Source of the DNA: Variovorax flavidus
Lineage (GTDB): Bacteria > Pseudomonadota > Gammaproteobacteria > Burkholderiales > Burkholderiaceae_C
NCBI RefSeq assembly: GCF_030317145.1
Contig: NZ_JASZYE010000006.1
Span: forward strand, 186,001-250,000
Reading direction: 5' to 3'
DNA length: 64,000 nt
Positions 25,462-33,739 of this stretch are shown in pieces. The first letter of the stretch is position 1. The number at the start of each line of letters is the position of its first letter. The notes beneath the pieces were generated by a model. That model was not told the origin of the DNA. It searched no databases and saw nothing but the letters and a program-made list of their open reading frames with translations. Position numbers and translations under genes: made by a program.

Positions 25462-25479
25462 TTTACGCAACTTTACGCA
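25462..25479. promoter_or_regulatory. Direct repeat resembling a CpxR box upstream of the response regulator
   Basis: TTTACGCAACTTTACGCA is two copies of TTTACGCA with a 10-bp period. On the other strand it reads GTAAA-N5-GTAAA, the classical CpxR consensus. It lies about 100 bp upstream of the response-regulator start at 25583, where an autoregulatory site would be expected for an OmpR-family protein. Confidence 0.6.
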
Positions 25480-25582
25480 GCGTTCAAGCCTGCTTGGCGC
25501 CGCGGGGAGAACCTAGGACTTGAGACGCTGGCCCTTCCTCGAGGCCACACCGCAGCGCCCCAAGCGCGAAGGACAATCACCC

Positions 25583-26296
25583 ATGAGCACCCCCCAACTC
25601 CTGATGATCGAAGACGACACCCGCCTGGCGCAGATGGTGGGCGAGTACCTGACCCAGTCCGGTTTCGGCTTCACCCACGCGGCCGATGGCGCCAGCGGGC
25701 TCGAGCAGTTGCAGCAACGATCGCCCGACCTCGTCATCCTCGACCTGATGCTGCCGGATACCGACGGCCTGGAGATCTGCCGCCGCATCCGCGCGCTGCC
25801 CAACGGCCTCGCCAAGGTCTCGGTGCTGATGCTCACCGCCAAGGGCGACCCTATGGACCGCATCATCGGCCTCGAGATCGGCGCCGACGACTACCTGCCC
25901 AAGCCCTTCGAGCCGCGCGAACTGCTCGCCCGCATCCGAGCGGTGCTGCGCCGGCGCGGCGAGACCGCGGCCGATGCCAGCGCGCCTTCCGTGCTGCGCT
26001 TCGGCTCGCTGGAAATCGACCGCAACGCCCGCACGGTCACCGTCGGCGGCGAACCCGCGGACCTCACCTCCTACCAGTTCGACCTGCTGGTCGCGATGGC
26101 CGAGCGCGCTGGCCGCGTGCTCACACGCGACCAGATCATGGAAGCCGTGCGCGGCCGCGAGCTCGAAGCTTTCGACCGCTCGATCGACGTCCACATGGGC
26201 CGCATCCGCGCCGCGATCGAAGTCGACGCCAAGAATCCCAAGCGCATCCTGACGGTGCGCGGCGTGGGCTACGTGTTCGCCAAGCAGCACGACTGA
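25583..26296 (+). CDS. OmpR-family response regulator (CpxR/RstA-like)
   Basis: The product has 237 residues from ATG 25583. The receiver domain has the acidic pocket IEDD at 9-12, phospho-acceptor Asp54 (VILDLMLPDTDG) and the Lys in YLPKPFEP. The C-terminal winged helix includes VGGEPADLTSYQFDLLVAMA and RSIDVHMGRIRAAIE. It precedes its kinase by 4 bp. The CpxR-like box upstream suggests autoregulation and an envelope or stress role. No CpxP-like gene is nearby. Confidence 0.92.
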   Translation: MSTPQLLMIEDDTRLAQMVGEYLTQSGFGFTHAADGASGLEQLQQRSPDLVILDLMLPDTDGLEICRRIRALPNGLAKVSVLMLTAKGDPMDRIIGLEIGADDYLPKPFEPRELLARIRAVLRRRGETAADASAPSVLRFGSLEIDRNARTVTVGGEPADLTSYQFDLLVAMAERAGRVLTRDQIMEAVRGRELEAFDRSIDVHMGRIRAAIEVDAKNPKRILTVRGVGYVFAKQHD

Positions 26297-26300
26297 CGCG

Positions 26301-27482
26301 ATGCTGCTCAAGCTCTACAGGCGGCATCTCTATGTCCGCATCTGGCTGGCGGTGGTCGCCGGCGTGTTCATCCTCACGCTGACGGCCAACTGGATCGTTC
26401 GCGAAGCCGCCGAGAACGAGCGCGAGCGACTGGCCCCCGTGCCGCGCGAAGTGGTCGTGCTCGACGGCAAGGACCAGCCCATCGGCCACGGCAAGGCGAT
26501 GCGCGTGCCGGGCCAGGGACTCGAATTCGACGTCACGCTCAACGACGGGCGCGCACTCTCGCTGCAGGTGGCGCCGCGCGAACGCCCACCGGGCGGCGGC
26601 ATGTCGCCCTGGCGCACACCCTTCGGGCTGGGCTGGATGGTGGCGCTGGTCGGCGTCGCCGTCGCTCTGGGCGTCTACCCCATCGTGCGCCGCCTGACCA
26701 AGCGGCTCGAAACACTGCAGCGGGGCGTACAGCGCTGGGGCGAGGGCGACCTGTCGGTGCGCGTCGCCGAAGAGGGGCAGGACGAAGTAGCCGATCTTTC
26801 CAACGGATTCAACTCCGCCGCGGCACGCATCGAGGAACTGGTGCGCTCGCACAAGTCGCTGCTCGCCAACGCTTCGCATGAACTGCGCTCCCCGCTCACG
26901 CGCATCCGCATGGGCCTGGAACTGATGGGCGACCGGCCCAGCCCCGGCGCACGCGAGGAGATCTCGCGCAACATCGGCGAGCTCGACCAGCTGATCGACG
27001 AGATCCTGCTCGCGAGCCGGCTCGACGCGAAGGAAGCCGACATGGGCACGGTCGAGACGGTCGACCTCACGGGGCTGGCGGCCGAGGAATGCGCGCGCGT
27101 CGATGCTGACCTGGAAGTCAGGGAGGGCACGAACAGCGACGCCCTCACCGTGCGCGGCGTGCCGCGCCTGTTGCGGCGGGCGATCCGCAATCTGCTCGAG
27201 AACGCGCGTCGCTACGGCGCCGGCGAGACCAGCGTGGAGATCGGCAGTCGGGCCGGCCAGGCGGAGATTCGCGTCAATGACCGCGGCCCCGGCGTGCCCG
27301 CCGCGCTGCGCGACCGCATCTTCGAGCCCTTCTACCGCCTGCCCGGCGCGAGCGAGCGCAACGGCGGCGTGGGCCTCGGTCTCGCGCTGGTGAAGTCGAT
27401 CACCGAGCGCCACGGCGGCAGCGTGCGCTGCGAAGACCGCCCCGGCGGCGGCGCGAGCTTCGTCATCACATTGCCGCACTAG
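26301..27482 (+). CDS. Sensor histidine kinase (HAMP, HisKA, HATPase)
   Basis: The product has 393 residues. Transmembrane helix 1 is at about 12-30 and helix 2 at about 108-127, enclosing a short periplasmic domain of about 75 residues. A HAMP linker follows. The H-box NASHELRSPLTRIR contains His193. The ATP-binding boxes are NLLENARRYG, VNDRGPGVP and NGGVGLGLALVKS. The periplasmic part contains a PPGGGM stretch. It pairs with the response regulator upstream. Confidence 0.92.
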   Translation: MLLKLYRRHLYVRIWLAVVAGVFILTLTANWIVREAAENERERLAPVPREVVVLDGKDQPIGHGKAMRVPGQGLEFDVTLNDGRALSLQVAPRERPPGGGMSPWRTPFGLGWMVALVGVAVALGVYPIVRRLTKRLETLQRGVQRWGEGDLSVRVAEEGQDEVADLSNGFNSAAARIEELVRSHKSLLANASHELRSPLTRIRMGLELMGDRPSPGAREEISRNIGELDQLIDEILLASRLDAKEADMGTVETVDLTGLAAEECARVDADLEVREGTNSDALTVRGVPRLLRRAIRNLLENARRYGAGETSVEIGSRAGQAEIRVNDRGPGVPAALRDRIFEPFYRLPGASERNGGVGLGLALVKSITERHGGSVRCEDRPGGGASFVITLPH

Positions 27483-27488
27483 GCTCCT

Positions 27489-27600
27489 CCCCCAGGCTTC
27501 GCGCACTTCGTGTCGCTTCGCCTACCCCCTCGCTGGGGGCAACACCGGCGGGCCGGCGGAGCCGGACCCGCGGTGTTTCACGAACGGGACGCGGCTGGGG
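27489..27600 (+). repeat. Structured interspersed repeat, copy A
   Basis: The element begins CCCCCAGGCTT 6 bp after the kinase stop codon. It contains CACTTCGTGT, then hairpin 1 (CCCCC 27525-27529 / GGGGG 27535-27539), then hairpin 2 at 27541-27577: AACACC / GGTGTT, GCGGG / CCCGC and CCGGC / GCCGG around a GGA loop. A second copy lies at 58962-59063 on the same strand, with the same stem lengths and bulge positions. Confidence 0.8.
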
Positions 27601-27620
27601 GCGCCACTAGAATTCCGGCG

Positions 27621-28877
27621 ATGCAGAGATCGAGACTCGTCGGGCCCGCGGCCATGTTCTGGGGGCTGACGGTGTTCATGCCGGTTGGCGTGACGTACGT
27701 TGCGGCCGTGCTGCTGCTGATCACGCTCGTGGTTGCCGGCGGCTGGCGCGAGCGGGCGATCCGGCTGCGCAACAACCCGATGTGGTGGCCCGTCATGGCC
27801 TACGTGGCGTGGACGCTGGTCATCCTGGCGCTGGGGCCCTACTACCCCGAGACCGCGTCGAACCTGTTCCACGGCCTGCGCATCGCGGCCACCGTGCTGA
27901 TGGCGCTGGCGCTCACGCGCGAAGAGGCCATCTGGGCCGTGCGCGGCTTCTGGATCATGGGGCTCGTCAACATGGTCATGATCGCCCTGTACTACACGGT
28001 CGGCTTTCCGATGCTGGAGCCGTGGCGCGGCGTGCTGATCCTGATCGGCAACAAGTCGATCAGCAATGCCCTTCTGTTCACCATCATGGCCGCGACCGCA
28101 GCGGTGTATGGGCTCAAGGCGCTCTCCGAGCATCGTCCCGGCCGGGCCACCCTGGCCTTTGCGCTGATTCCGGCAGTGATCGCGATCATCACCTTCACCC
28201 TGCCTTCGCGCACCTCGCTGCTGGCGCTTCTGCTGGCGATCCCTGCTGCCTGCGTGCATCAATGGCGCCGGCAACTCAAGGTGCTGGCGGTGGTGCTGAT
28301 GGTGGGCGGCGTGGTCGCAGCGGCCGGGCTGTGGAACTCACCCGTGGTGCAACAGAAGTTCGCGGTCGGCATCCAGGAGATCGAGGCGGCGCAGGCGGGC
28401 GAGATCTCGGAGGCCAGTTGGGTGGTGCGCTACTACATGTACCGCGACACCGCCCGCATGATCATCGACCGGCCCTTCGCGGGCTGGGGCATCGGCGGCT
28501 GGACCGAGCAGTGGCACCTGCGCGGGCCGAAGCTGCTGGACTACAAGAACATGCCCCACAACGACTTCCTGTGGATGGGCGCGCAGAGCGGCGTGCCCGG
28601 CGCGCTCAGCCTGCTGGCGATCATCCTCATGAGCGTCTGGGTCGCGTGGAAGCGGGACGACATGGCCGGGCGCTACGCCTTCGTCGCGACGCTCATCGTG
28701 CTGATCGCCACCATGGTGAACTCCGCGCTGCGCGACGCGCAGATCGGGCTCGCAATCCTGTGGGTGGGGATGGTCTACCTGCGGCTGGCGCAGGAGCCGG
28801 GCGATTCGTGGCGCGGACTGGTGCCGCGCCGCGAAGAACGTGTCAGTGGTGGTGTCCCACCGCTTCGCCCGCTTTGA
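27621..28877 (+). CDS. O-antigen ligase family (Wzy_C) membrane protein
   Basis: The product is a polytopic membrane protein of 418 residues from ATG 27621 with about ten hydrophobic segments. The periplasmic loop near residues 270-320 contains SWVVRYYMYRDTARMIIDRP and GWGIGGWTEQW, then MPHNDFLWMGAQSGVPG. This matches the conserved Wzy_C/WaaL loop with its Arg and His residues. It likely ligates or polymerises surface glycan, but no other glycan gene is adjacent. Its 3' end overlaps the convergent zinc-finger gene by 35 nt. Confidence 0.85.
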   Translation: MQRSRLVGPAAMFWGLTVFMPVGVTYVAAVLLLITLVVAGGWRERAIRLRNNPMWWPVMAYVAWTLVILALGPYYPETASNLFHGLRIAATVLMALALTREEAIWAVRGFWIMGLVNMVMIALYYTVGFPMLEPWRGVLILIGNKSISNALLFTIMAATAAVYGLKALSEHRPGRATLAFALIPAVIAIITFTLPSRTSLLALLLAIPAACVHQWRRQLKVLAVVLMVGGVVAAAGLWNSPVVQQKFAVGIQEIEAAQAGEISEASWVVRYYMYRDTARMIIDRPFAGWGIGGWTEQWHLRGPKLLDYKNMPHNDFLWMGAQSGVPGALSLLAIILMSVWVAWKRDDMAGRYAFVATLIVLIATMVNSALRDAQIGLAILWVGMVYLRLAQEPGDSWRGLVPRREERVSGGVPPLRPL

Positions 28878-29055
28878 GGCGGTACACCGTGCCGCAATAA
28901 GGGCACTTGGCTTCGCCCGTGCGGGCCACGTCGAGATAGACCTTCGGATGCGCGCTCCACAGCGGCATGTCGGCCTTGGGGTTCGGGCAGAAAACGCCGC
29001 CCTGGTCGTTCAGGTCCTTGGCGAGCAGTTCGATCACGGATTTGGGGCTGGACAT
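28843..29055 (-). CDS. Small zinc-finger (zf-CHCC type) protein
   Basis: The product has 70 residues from ATG 29055. Candidate zinc ligands are Cys in GGVFCPNPKAD, His in LWSAHPKVYL and the pair in AKCPYCGTVYRLK, the CHCC pattern. Such proteins are often encoded next to ilvE in this group; homologues elsewhere are associated with respiratory complex I (NDUFS6-like). It lies 5 bp after ilvE on the same strand and ends in GHHH. The tail overlaps the O-antigen ligase gene. Confidence 0.8.
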   Translation of the reverse strand: MSSPKSVIELLAKDLNDQGGVFCPNPKADMPLWSAHPKVYLDVARTGEAKCPYCGTVYRLKAGEAVGHHH

Positions 29056-29060
29056 GGGCT

Positions 29061-29999
29061 TCAGACCTTCGTGAGCCAGTGGGCGTACTTGGGATTGCGT
29101 CCGTTCACGATGTCGAAGAACGCGTTCTGGATCTTCTCGGTGACGGGGCCGCGCGATCCGATGCCGATCTCGACACGGTCGAGTTCGCGGATCGGCGTGA
29201 CTTCGGCCGCCGTGCCGGTGAAGAAGGCTTCGTCGGCGATGTAGACCTCGTCGCGCGTGATGCGCTTCTGCACGACTTCGATGCCGAGGTCCTTGCAGAT
29301 GTGCAGGATCGTGTTGCGCGTGATGCCGTTGAGCGCGCCGGCCGACAGGTCGGGCGTGTAGACCACGCCGCCCTTGACCACGAACACGTTCTCGCCCGCG
29401 CCTTCGGAGACGAAGCCGCTCGAATCGAGCAGCAGGGCCTCGTCGTAGCCGTCGTCCAGCGCTTCCATGTTGGCGAGGATCGAGTTGCTGTAGTTGCTCA
29501 CCGCCTTGGCCTGCGTCATCGTGATGTTGACGTGGTGGCGCGTGAAGCTGGAGGTCTTGACGCGGATGCCGCGCTTCATGCCCTCGTCGCCGAGGTACGC
29601 ACCCCACGACCAGGCCGCGACCATTGCGTGGATGCGGTTGCCCTTGGGGCTGACGCCGAGCTTTTCGGAGCCGATCCACACCAATGGGCGCAGGTAGCAG
29701 CTGTCGAGCTTGTTCTCGCGCACCACCTGTTTCTGGGCCTCGTTGACCTGCTCGGGCGTGAACGGGATCTTCATGCGCAGGATCTTGGCGCTGTTGAAGA
29801 GGCGTTCGGTGTGCTCGGCCAGGCGGAAGATCGCGGTGCCATTGACCGTGTTGTAGGCGCGGACGCCCTCGAAAACGCCGCAGCCGTAGTGCAGCGTGTG
29901 GGTCAGCACGTGGATCTTGGCTTCGCGCCAGTCCACGAGATCACCGTCCATCCAGATCTTGCCGTCACGGTCGTCCAGTGCGGGGGGCAGCGCGCTCAT
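29061..29999 (-). CDS. ilvE: Branched-chain amino acid aminotransferase
   Basis: This is a PLP enzyme performing the last step of Leu, Ile and Val synthesis. The product has 312 residues from ATG 29999 (MSALPPALDDRDGKIWMDGD). The PLP Lys is Lys165 in ITMTQAKAVSNYSNS. Other fold-IV markers are HTLHYGCGVFEGVRAY and SGFVSEGAGENVFVV. It is divergent from rdgC (116-bp gap). Confidence 0.95.
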   Translation of the reverse strand: MSALPPALDDRDGKIWMDGDLVDWREAKIHVLTHTLHYGCGVFEGVRAYNTVNGTAIFRLAEHTERLFNSAKILRMKIPFTPEQVNEAQKQVVRENKLDSCYLRPLVWIGSEKLGVSPKGNRIHAMVAAWSWGAYLGDEGMKRGIRVKTSSFTRHHVNITMTQAKAVSNYSNSILANMEALDDGYDEALLLDSSGFVSEGAGENVFVVKGGVVYTPDLSAGALNGITRNTILHICKDLGIEVVQKRITRDEVYIADEAFFTGTAAEVTPIRELDRVEIGIGSRGPVTEKIQNAFFDIVNGRNPKYAHWLTKV

Positions 30000-30115
30000 G
30001 TTCTTGGTCCTCAGGCGTTGGTATGTCGCAAAAGCTTTCGATTTTACGGCGGCGCCCGTTTCCACCGCACCGACAATGCACAGCTTTGCCAACAACCAGC
30101 CACCAAAGGGTTTCA

Positions 30116-31123
30116 GTGTCCGTCTTCAAGAACGTCATCGTCTACCGCATCGAAGCGACGTGGTCGCAGTCGCTCGACCAGGTCGAGCAGGGTCTCGGCA
30201 CGCAGCGCTTCGTCCCCTGCAGCCCCTCGCAGGAAAAATCCGCCGGCTGGGTCGAACCCCGCGGCCAGGAACATGGCCCGCTCGCCGAATCCATCGGCGG
30301 CCAGTGGCTGCTCGAATTCATGGTCGAAACCAAGGCCCTGCCGGCTTCCGTCGTGCGCCGCAAGGTCGAGGAACGCGCCGCGCAGATCGAGGCCACCACC
30401 GGCCGCAAGCCCGGCAAGAAGGAAAAGAAGGAGCTCAAGGAAGACATCACCCTCGAGCTGCTGCCCCTGGCCTTCACCCGCCACGCCCGCGTCGCGGTGT
30501 GGATCGACCCGGCCGCGCGCCGGCTCGTCGTCAACTCCAGCAACGCGGCACGCGCCGATGAAGTGGTGACGAACCTGGTGAAGGCGCTCGACGGCTTTGC
30601 CGTGTCGCTCGTCAACACGCAGATCGAGCCCGCCGTCGCCATGTCGGAGTGGCTGTCGAGCCAGGAACCGCCCGCCGGCTTCACCATCGACCGCGAATGC
30701 GAACTCAAGGCCAGCGACGAATCGAAGGCCGTTGTGCGCTACGCCAAGCACCCGCTCGACATCGAGGAGGTGCGCCAGCACATCGCCGACGGCAAGCGCC
30801 CGACCCGGCTCGCGATGACATGGGACGACCGCGTGTCCTTCGAGCTGACCGAAGGCCTGCAGATCCGCAAGATCGTGTTCCTCGAAGGCACGCTGGACGA
30901 TGCGCCGGCTTCTTCTTCGGGAGGCAAGGAAGACAACTTCGACGCGGATGCCGCGATCGCGACCGGTGAACTCGGGCAGCTCGTGCCGGAATTGCTGGAA
31001 GCCCTGGGCGGCGAGATGCGGCTGGGTACGGCATCGGCCGATGCGGCGCCTGCTGCTACTGCAGGCGCGCAGGCGAAGTCCGATGCCGAGGAAGCGCTGG
31101 CCGACGAATCGGCGCCGTTCTAG
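30116..31123 (+). CDS. rdgC: Recombination-associated protein RdgC
   Basis: RdgC is a ring-shaped DNA-binding protein that limits RecA loading. The product has 335 residues from GTG 30116 (MSVFKNVIVYRIE), preceded by AAAGGG. Family landmarks are FVPCSPSQEKSAGWVEPRG, the Lys-rich GRKPGKKEKKELKEDITLEL and DPAARRLVVNSSNAARADEV. The C-terminal 40 residues are a low-complexity Ala-rich tail. It converges with the next gene, overlapping by 4 nt. Confidence 0.93.
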   Translation: MSVFKNVIVYRIEATWSQSLDQVEQGLGTQRFVPCSPSQEKSAGWVEPRGQEHGPLAESIGGQWLLEFMVETKALPASVVRRKVEERAAQIEATTGRKPGKKEKKELKEDITLELLPLAFTRHARVAVWIDPAARRLVVNSSNAARADEVVTNLVKALDGFAVSLVNTQIEPAVAMSEWLSSQEPPAGFTIDRECELKASDESKAVVRYAKHPLDIEEVRQHIADGKRPTRLAMTWDDRVSFELTEGLQIRKIVFLEGTLDDAPASSSGGKEDNFDADAAIATGELGQLVPELLEALGGEMRLGTASADAAPAATAGAQAKSDAEEALADESAPF

Positions 31124-31596
31124 ACCGGCGGCCGCAGCGCGTCGGTCGCGCCCGGTTTGATGGCGTCGGCGCTCGACTCATCGGACCGGGGCGCATCGTC
31201 CTCGGGCTGCTGGGGCCGCACCAGCGTCCATTCGGTGAGCTTGCCGCCCACGAAAGTCGCGTCGACCCACGAGCCGCCGGCATCGGTCCAGCGGAACACT
31301 TCGGGCTGAGTGTTCTCGGGCGTGCGAAGCTCGCCGAGCGCGCGCGTCATCGCGACCACGTGCAGCAGATTGACCTTCGGCTTCAATTTGGCATTGAGCA
31401 TCACCGCGCTCGCGACGGTGCCCATGGGGCGGTCGGTGGCGCGCTTGAGCACCTGCATCGCGCGGTTGAAATGCAGCAGCAGGAACATGACGATCGCGCC
31501 GCCAACGAGAGCGACGCCGGCCCAGCCGTAGCTGCGATAGGCCACGCCGAGCAGGATCAGTCCGCCGACGGGGACGAGGATTCTTCCGAAATTCAT
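31120..31596 (-). CDS. Small inner-membrane protein of unknown function
   Basis: The product has 158 residues from ATG 31596 (MNFGRILVPVGGLILLGVAY). Two hydrophobic segments lie at about 5-20 and 24-40. The soluble C-terminal part contains ASAVMLNAKLKPKVNLLHVV and FRWTDAGGSWVDATFVGGKL, with a charged tail rich in Asp and Pro. I do not recognise a named family. It converges on rdgC. Confidence 0.7.
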   Translation of the reverse strand: MNFGRILVPVGGLILLGVAYRSYGWAGVALVGGAIVMFLLLHFNRAMQVLKRATDRPMGTVASAVMLNAKLKPKVNLLHVVAMTRALGELRTPENTQPEVFRWTDAGGSWVDATFVGGKLTEWTLVRPQQPEDDAPRSDESSADAIKPGATDALRPPV

Positions 31597-31625
31597 GCGC
31601 GGATTGTCGCTCGGCGCCCAGCCGC

Positions 31626-32273
31626 TTACGGACGCTTGCGCAAGAACATATGCGTGGCCCGCTCGCCGGCGACGCTTTCCGAGCACTCGTAGCCCAAGGC
31701 AGGCAGGTCGAGCCCCTGGAAAAGATGCTCCCCTGCACCGAGGAGCACGGGCCGAACGGCCAGATGCAGCTCATCGATCAGCCCCGCGCCCAGGTACTGC
31801 CGCACCGTGGACACGCCACCCCCGAGACGCACATCGCGGCCACCCGCTGCGGCCTTCGCCTGCTCCAGAGCCGCGTGAATGCCTTCGGTGACGAAGCGGA
31901 ACTCCGTGCCTCCCGCCATCGCGAGCGGCGCGCGCGGATGGTGTGTGAGCACGAACACGGGGGTGTGATACGGCGGCTCATCGCCCCACCAGCCCTTCCA
32001 GCTGTCATCCGGCCATGGGCCGCGAACCGGCCCGAACATGTTGCGTCCGAGGATCCATGCGCCGACGCAGTCGAAGCCCTGCTCCGCGAGGCGGTTGTCG
32101 ACGCCCGTCTCGCCAGCGCCCTGGCCGGACATGTTGAGCCACATGCGGGTATGGAAGAGCCATTCCATCAGCTCGGGGCCGCGAATGCCGAGCGGGTTCT
32201 GAAGATCCTGGCTCGGACCGGCGCCGTAGCCGTCGAGGGAGACGCTGAAACTTTGAACGCGGAGTTTGGGCAT
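31626..32273 (-). CDS. Dihydrofolate reductase / RibD C-terminal family protein
   Basis: The product has 215 residues. The N-terminus MPKLRVQSFSVSLDGYGAGP and the segments DCVGAWILGRNMFGPVRGPW, TPVFVLTHHPRAPLAM and LGGGVSTVRQYLGAGLIDEL are typical of the RibD_C/YyaP group of NAD(P)H-dependent reductases. This group is usually uncharacterised and not the housekeeping FolA. It stands alone on the minus strand, 29 bp from the membrane-protein gene start. Confidence 0.85.
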   Translation of the reverse strand: MPKLRVQSFSVSLDGYGAGPSQDLQNPLGIRGPELMEWLFHTRMWLNMSGQGAGETGVDNRLAEQGFDCVGAWILGRNMFGPVRGPWPDDSWKGWWGDEPPYHTPVFVLTHHPRAPLAMAGGTEFRFVTEGIHAALEQAKAAAGGRDVRLGGGVSTVRQYLGAGLIDELHLAVRPVLLGAGEHLFQGLDLPALGYECSESVAGERATHMFLRKRP

Positions 32274-32309
32274 GCGAGGGCTCCTTGCCGATAGCCCTCT
32301 ACTATCCCA

Positions 32310-33020
32310 CTACCGGCGCGAAGGCGTCGCGCCCGTCGGGTAGACCCGCTGCCAGCTCGTGCCCCTCGGCTTGTGCGAGAGGCGGCCGTCCCATTGAAAT
32401 GGGTCCTTGCCGTCCCAGGCAGTTTTTTCCATGGCTTCGACCAGGGTCGGACGCAGCGTCTCCTTGTCCAGGTTGTAGCGCGCGTAGTAGCCCGCGTCGC
32501 CCATGCCCCGCGCCTGGGCCCACTCGACCAGTTGACCGCGTTGCGGGCCACGGCCACGGTTGTAGATGTCGAAGCGCGAGGAGCCATCGGGATGCGGGAA
32601 GCGAATGGCTGCAATGGTGGCCGGCAGCTTCCGCTCGTCGTAGTCGAAGAAGATCGAGGACAGGTTGTAGGCGCCGGAACCGCAGGGCACCTCCAGCAAG
32701 AAGCGACCGCGCTGCCACGGATGGAAGACCGCCTGGCGGGACCAGTTTCGCTTCCAGAGCAGCGTGACCCATTGGTACAGGTTTGCAGCGCCTGAAGCCA
32801 TGTCATTGCAGACGTCCGCATAGTCGGCCACCGGCAGGCTATTCAAGGCCTTTGCGCAGGCGCGCACGAAGGCAAGCTCGCCGTAGCGCACCAATGCCAA
32901 TTCGTTGCATTGGAATTCCCGAATCTCGATGGTGCGGCGCAGTGCCGTCACTTCGCCAGCGGCATGGACTGGGGCGCTGGAGGCCAAGACTATGACGGCA
33001 AATGCTGCGGCAGTTTTCAT
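32310..33020 (-). CDS. Secreted protein of unknown function
   Basis: The product has 236 residues from ATG 33020. A signal peptide MKTAAAFAVIVLASSAPVHA ends near AHAAG. The mature part has Cys in EFQCNELAL, FVRACAKAL, DVCNDMAS and EVPCGSGAYN, suggesting disulfides in the periplasm. The last two thirds (GAYNLSSIFFDYDE onward, IRFPHPDGSSRFDIYNRGRG) weakly recall DUF1176 proteins, but this is not certain. The C-terminus is basic (SHKPRGTSWQRVYPTGATPS). Confidence 0.65.
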   Translation of the reverse strand: MKTAAAFAVIVLASSAPVHAAGEVTALRRTIEIREFQCNELALVRYGELAFVRACAKALNSLPVADYADVCNDMASGAANLYQWVTLLWKRNWSRQAVFHPWQRGRFLLEVPCGSGAYNLSSIFFDYDERKLPATIAAIRFPHPDGSSRFDIYNRGRGPQRGQLVEWAQARGMGDAGYYARYNLDKETLRPTLVEAMEKTAWDGKDPFQWDGRLSHKPRGTSWQRVYPTGATPSRR

Positions 33021-33230
33021 CGAGGGCGAGAGCGAAAGGAAAACGGCCAGCCTACCGGCGCCCGGAAGCAATTGGCGACGCCTAATCATCGGAATAATCT
33101 GAAAGTGACGATGCGAAGTTATTTGAGTCGTGAGTTGCGCAATGCCACGAGATAGACCGAAGAAACGCGCCGACATAATCCGGCGCCCGACGCAGTCGCC
33201 CGGGTCACTAAAACTCTTACGGATAACTCA

Positions 33231-33692
33231 ATGACGCTGTCACATCACCGTACTGTCTCTCTCCTTCGCCTGTCTCTCGCTGCCACGCTCGCGAGCACCG
33301 TGCTCACTGGGTGCTACGTGGTTCCGATCGGACAACCCGCTCCCCACGCACCGCCAACGCAGAGCTACGCCGTGGCACCGATGCCGGTCACGCAGACTTT
33401 CAGCGCGCGGCTCTATCCGTCCAATGCGGAAGCGACGCGATATGGCTCCATCGCCGGCACGGTGACCAGCGACCTGAACGGGCGTGGACACATCAGCGCA
33501 CAGATCGGCGACGAACAGTTCCGGGGAGAGGCCACGCGCGTCCCCGGCTCAAGCGGCGGCGGCGTGGCGAATGCAGCCGGAAGCCGTGGCGGCATGCTGA
33601 ATTGCAAGTACGCGATGAACTCGGCCTCGGTGGGTTCCGGGCAATGCGTGCTCAACAACGGGCCGGCGTTCACGATGCACATCGGAGGCTGA
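33231..33692 (+). CDS. Small lipoprotein
   Basis: The product has 153 residues. A lipobox LTGC follows a hydrophobic stretch (LLRLSLAATLASTVLTGC), so Cys28 is the likely lipidation site. A Pro-rich linker (PIGQPAPHAPPTQSYAVAP) leads to a beta-rich domain with YGSIAGTVTSDLNGRGHISA and MLNCKYAMNSASVGSGQCVL, containing two Cys that may pair. The function is unknown; it could be an envelope stress or surface lipoprotein. It is divergent from the gene at 32310. Confidence 0.75.
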   Translation: MTLSHHRTVSLLRLSLAATLASTVLTGCYVVPIGQPAPHAPPTQSYAVAPMPVTQTFSARLYPSNAEATRYGSIAGTVTSDLNGRGHISAQIGDEQFRGEATRVPGSSGGGVANAAGSRGGMLNCKYAMNSASVGSGQCVLNNGPAFTMHIGG

Positions 33693-33739
33693 GAGGCATC
33701 CAGAGCCAATGCGGGGCCGGCAAGCGCAGAACTCAGTGG

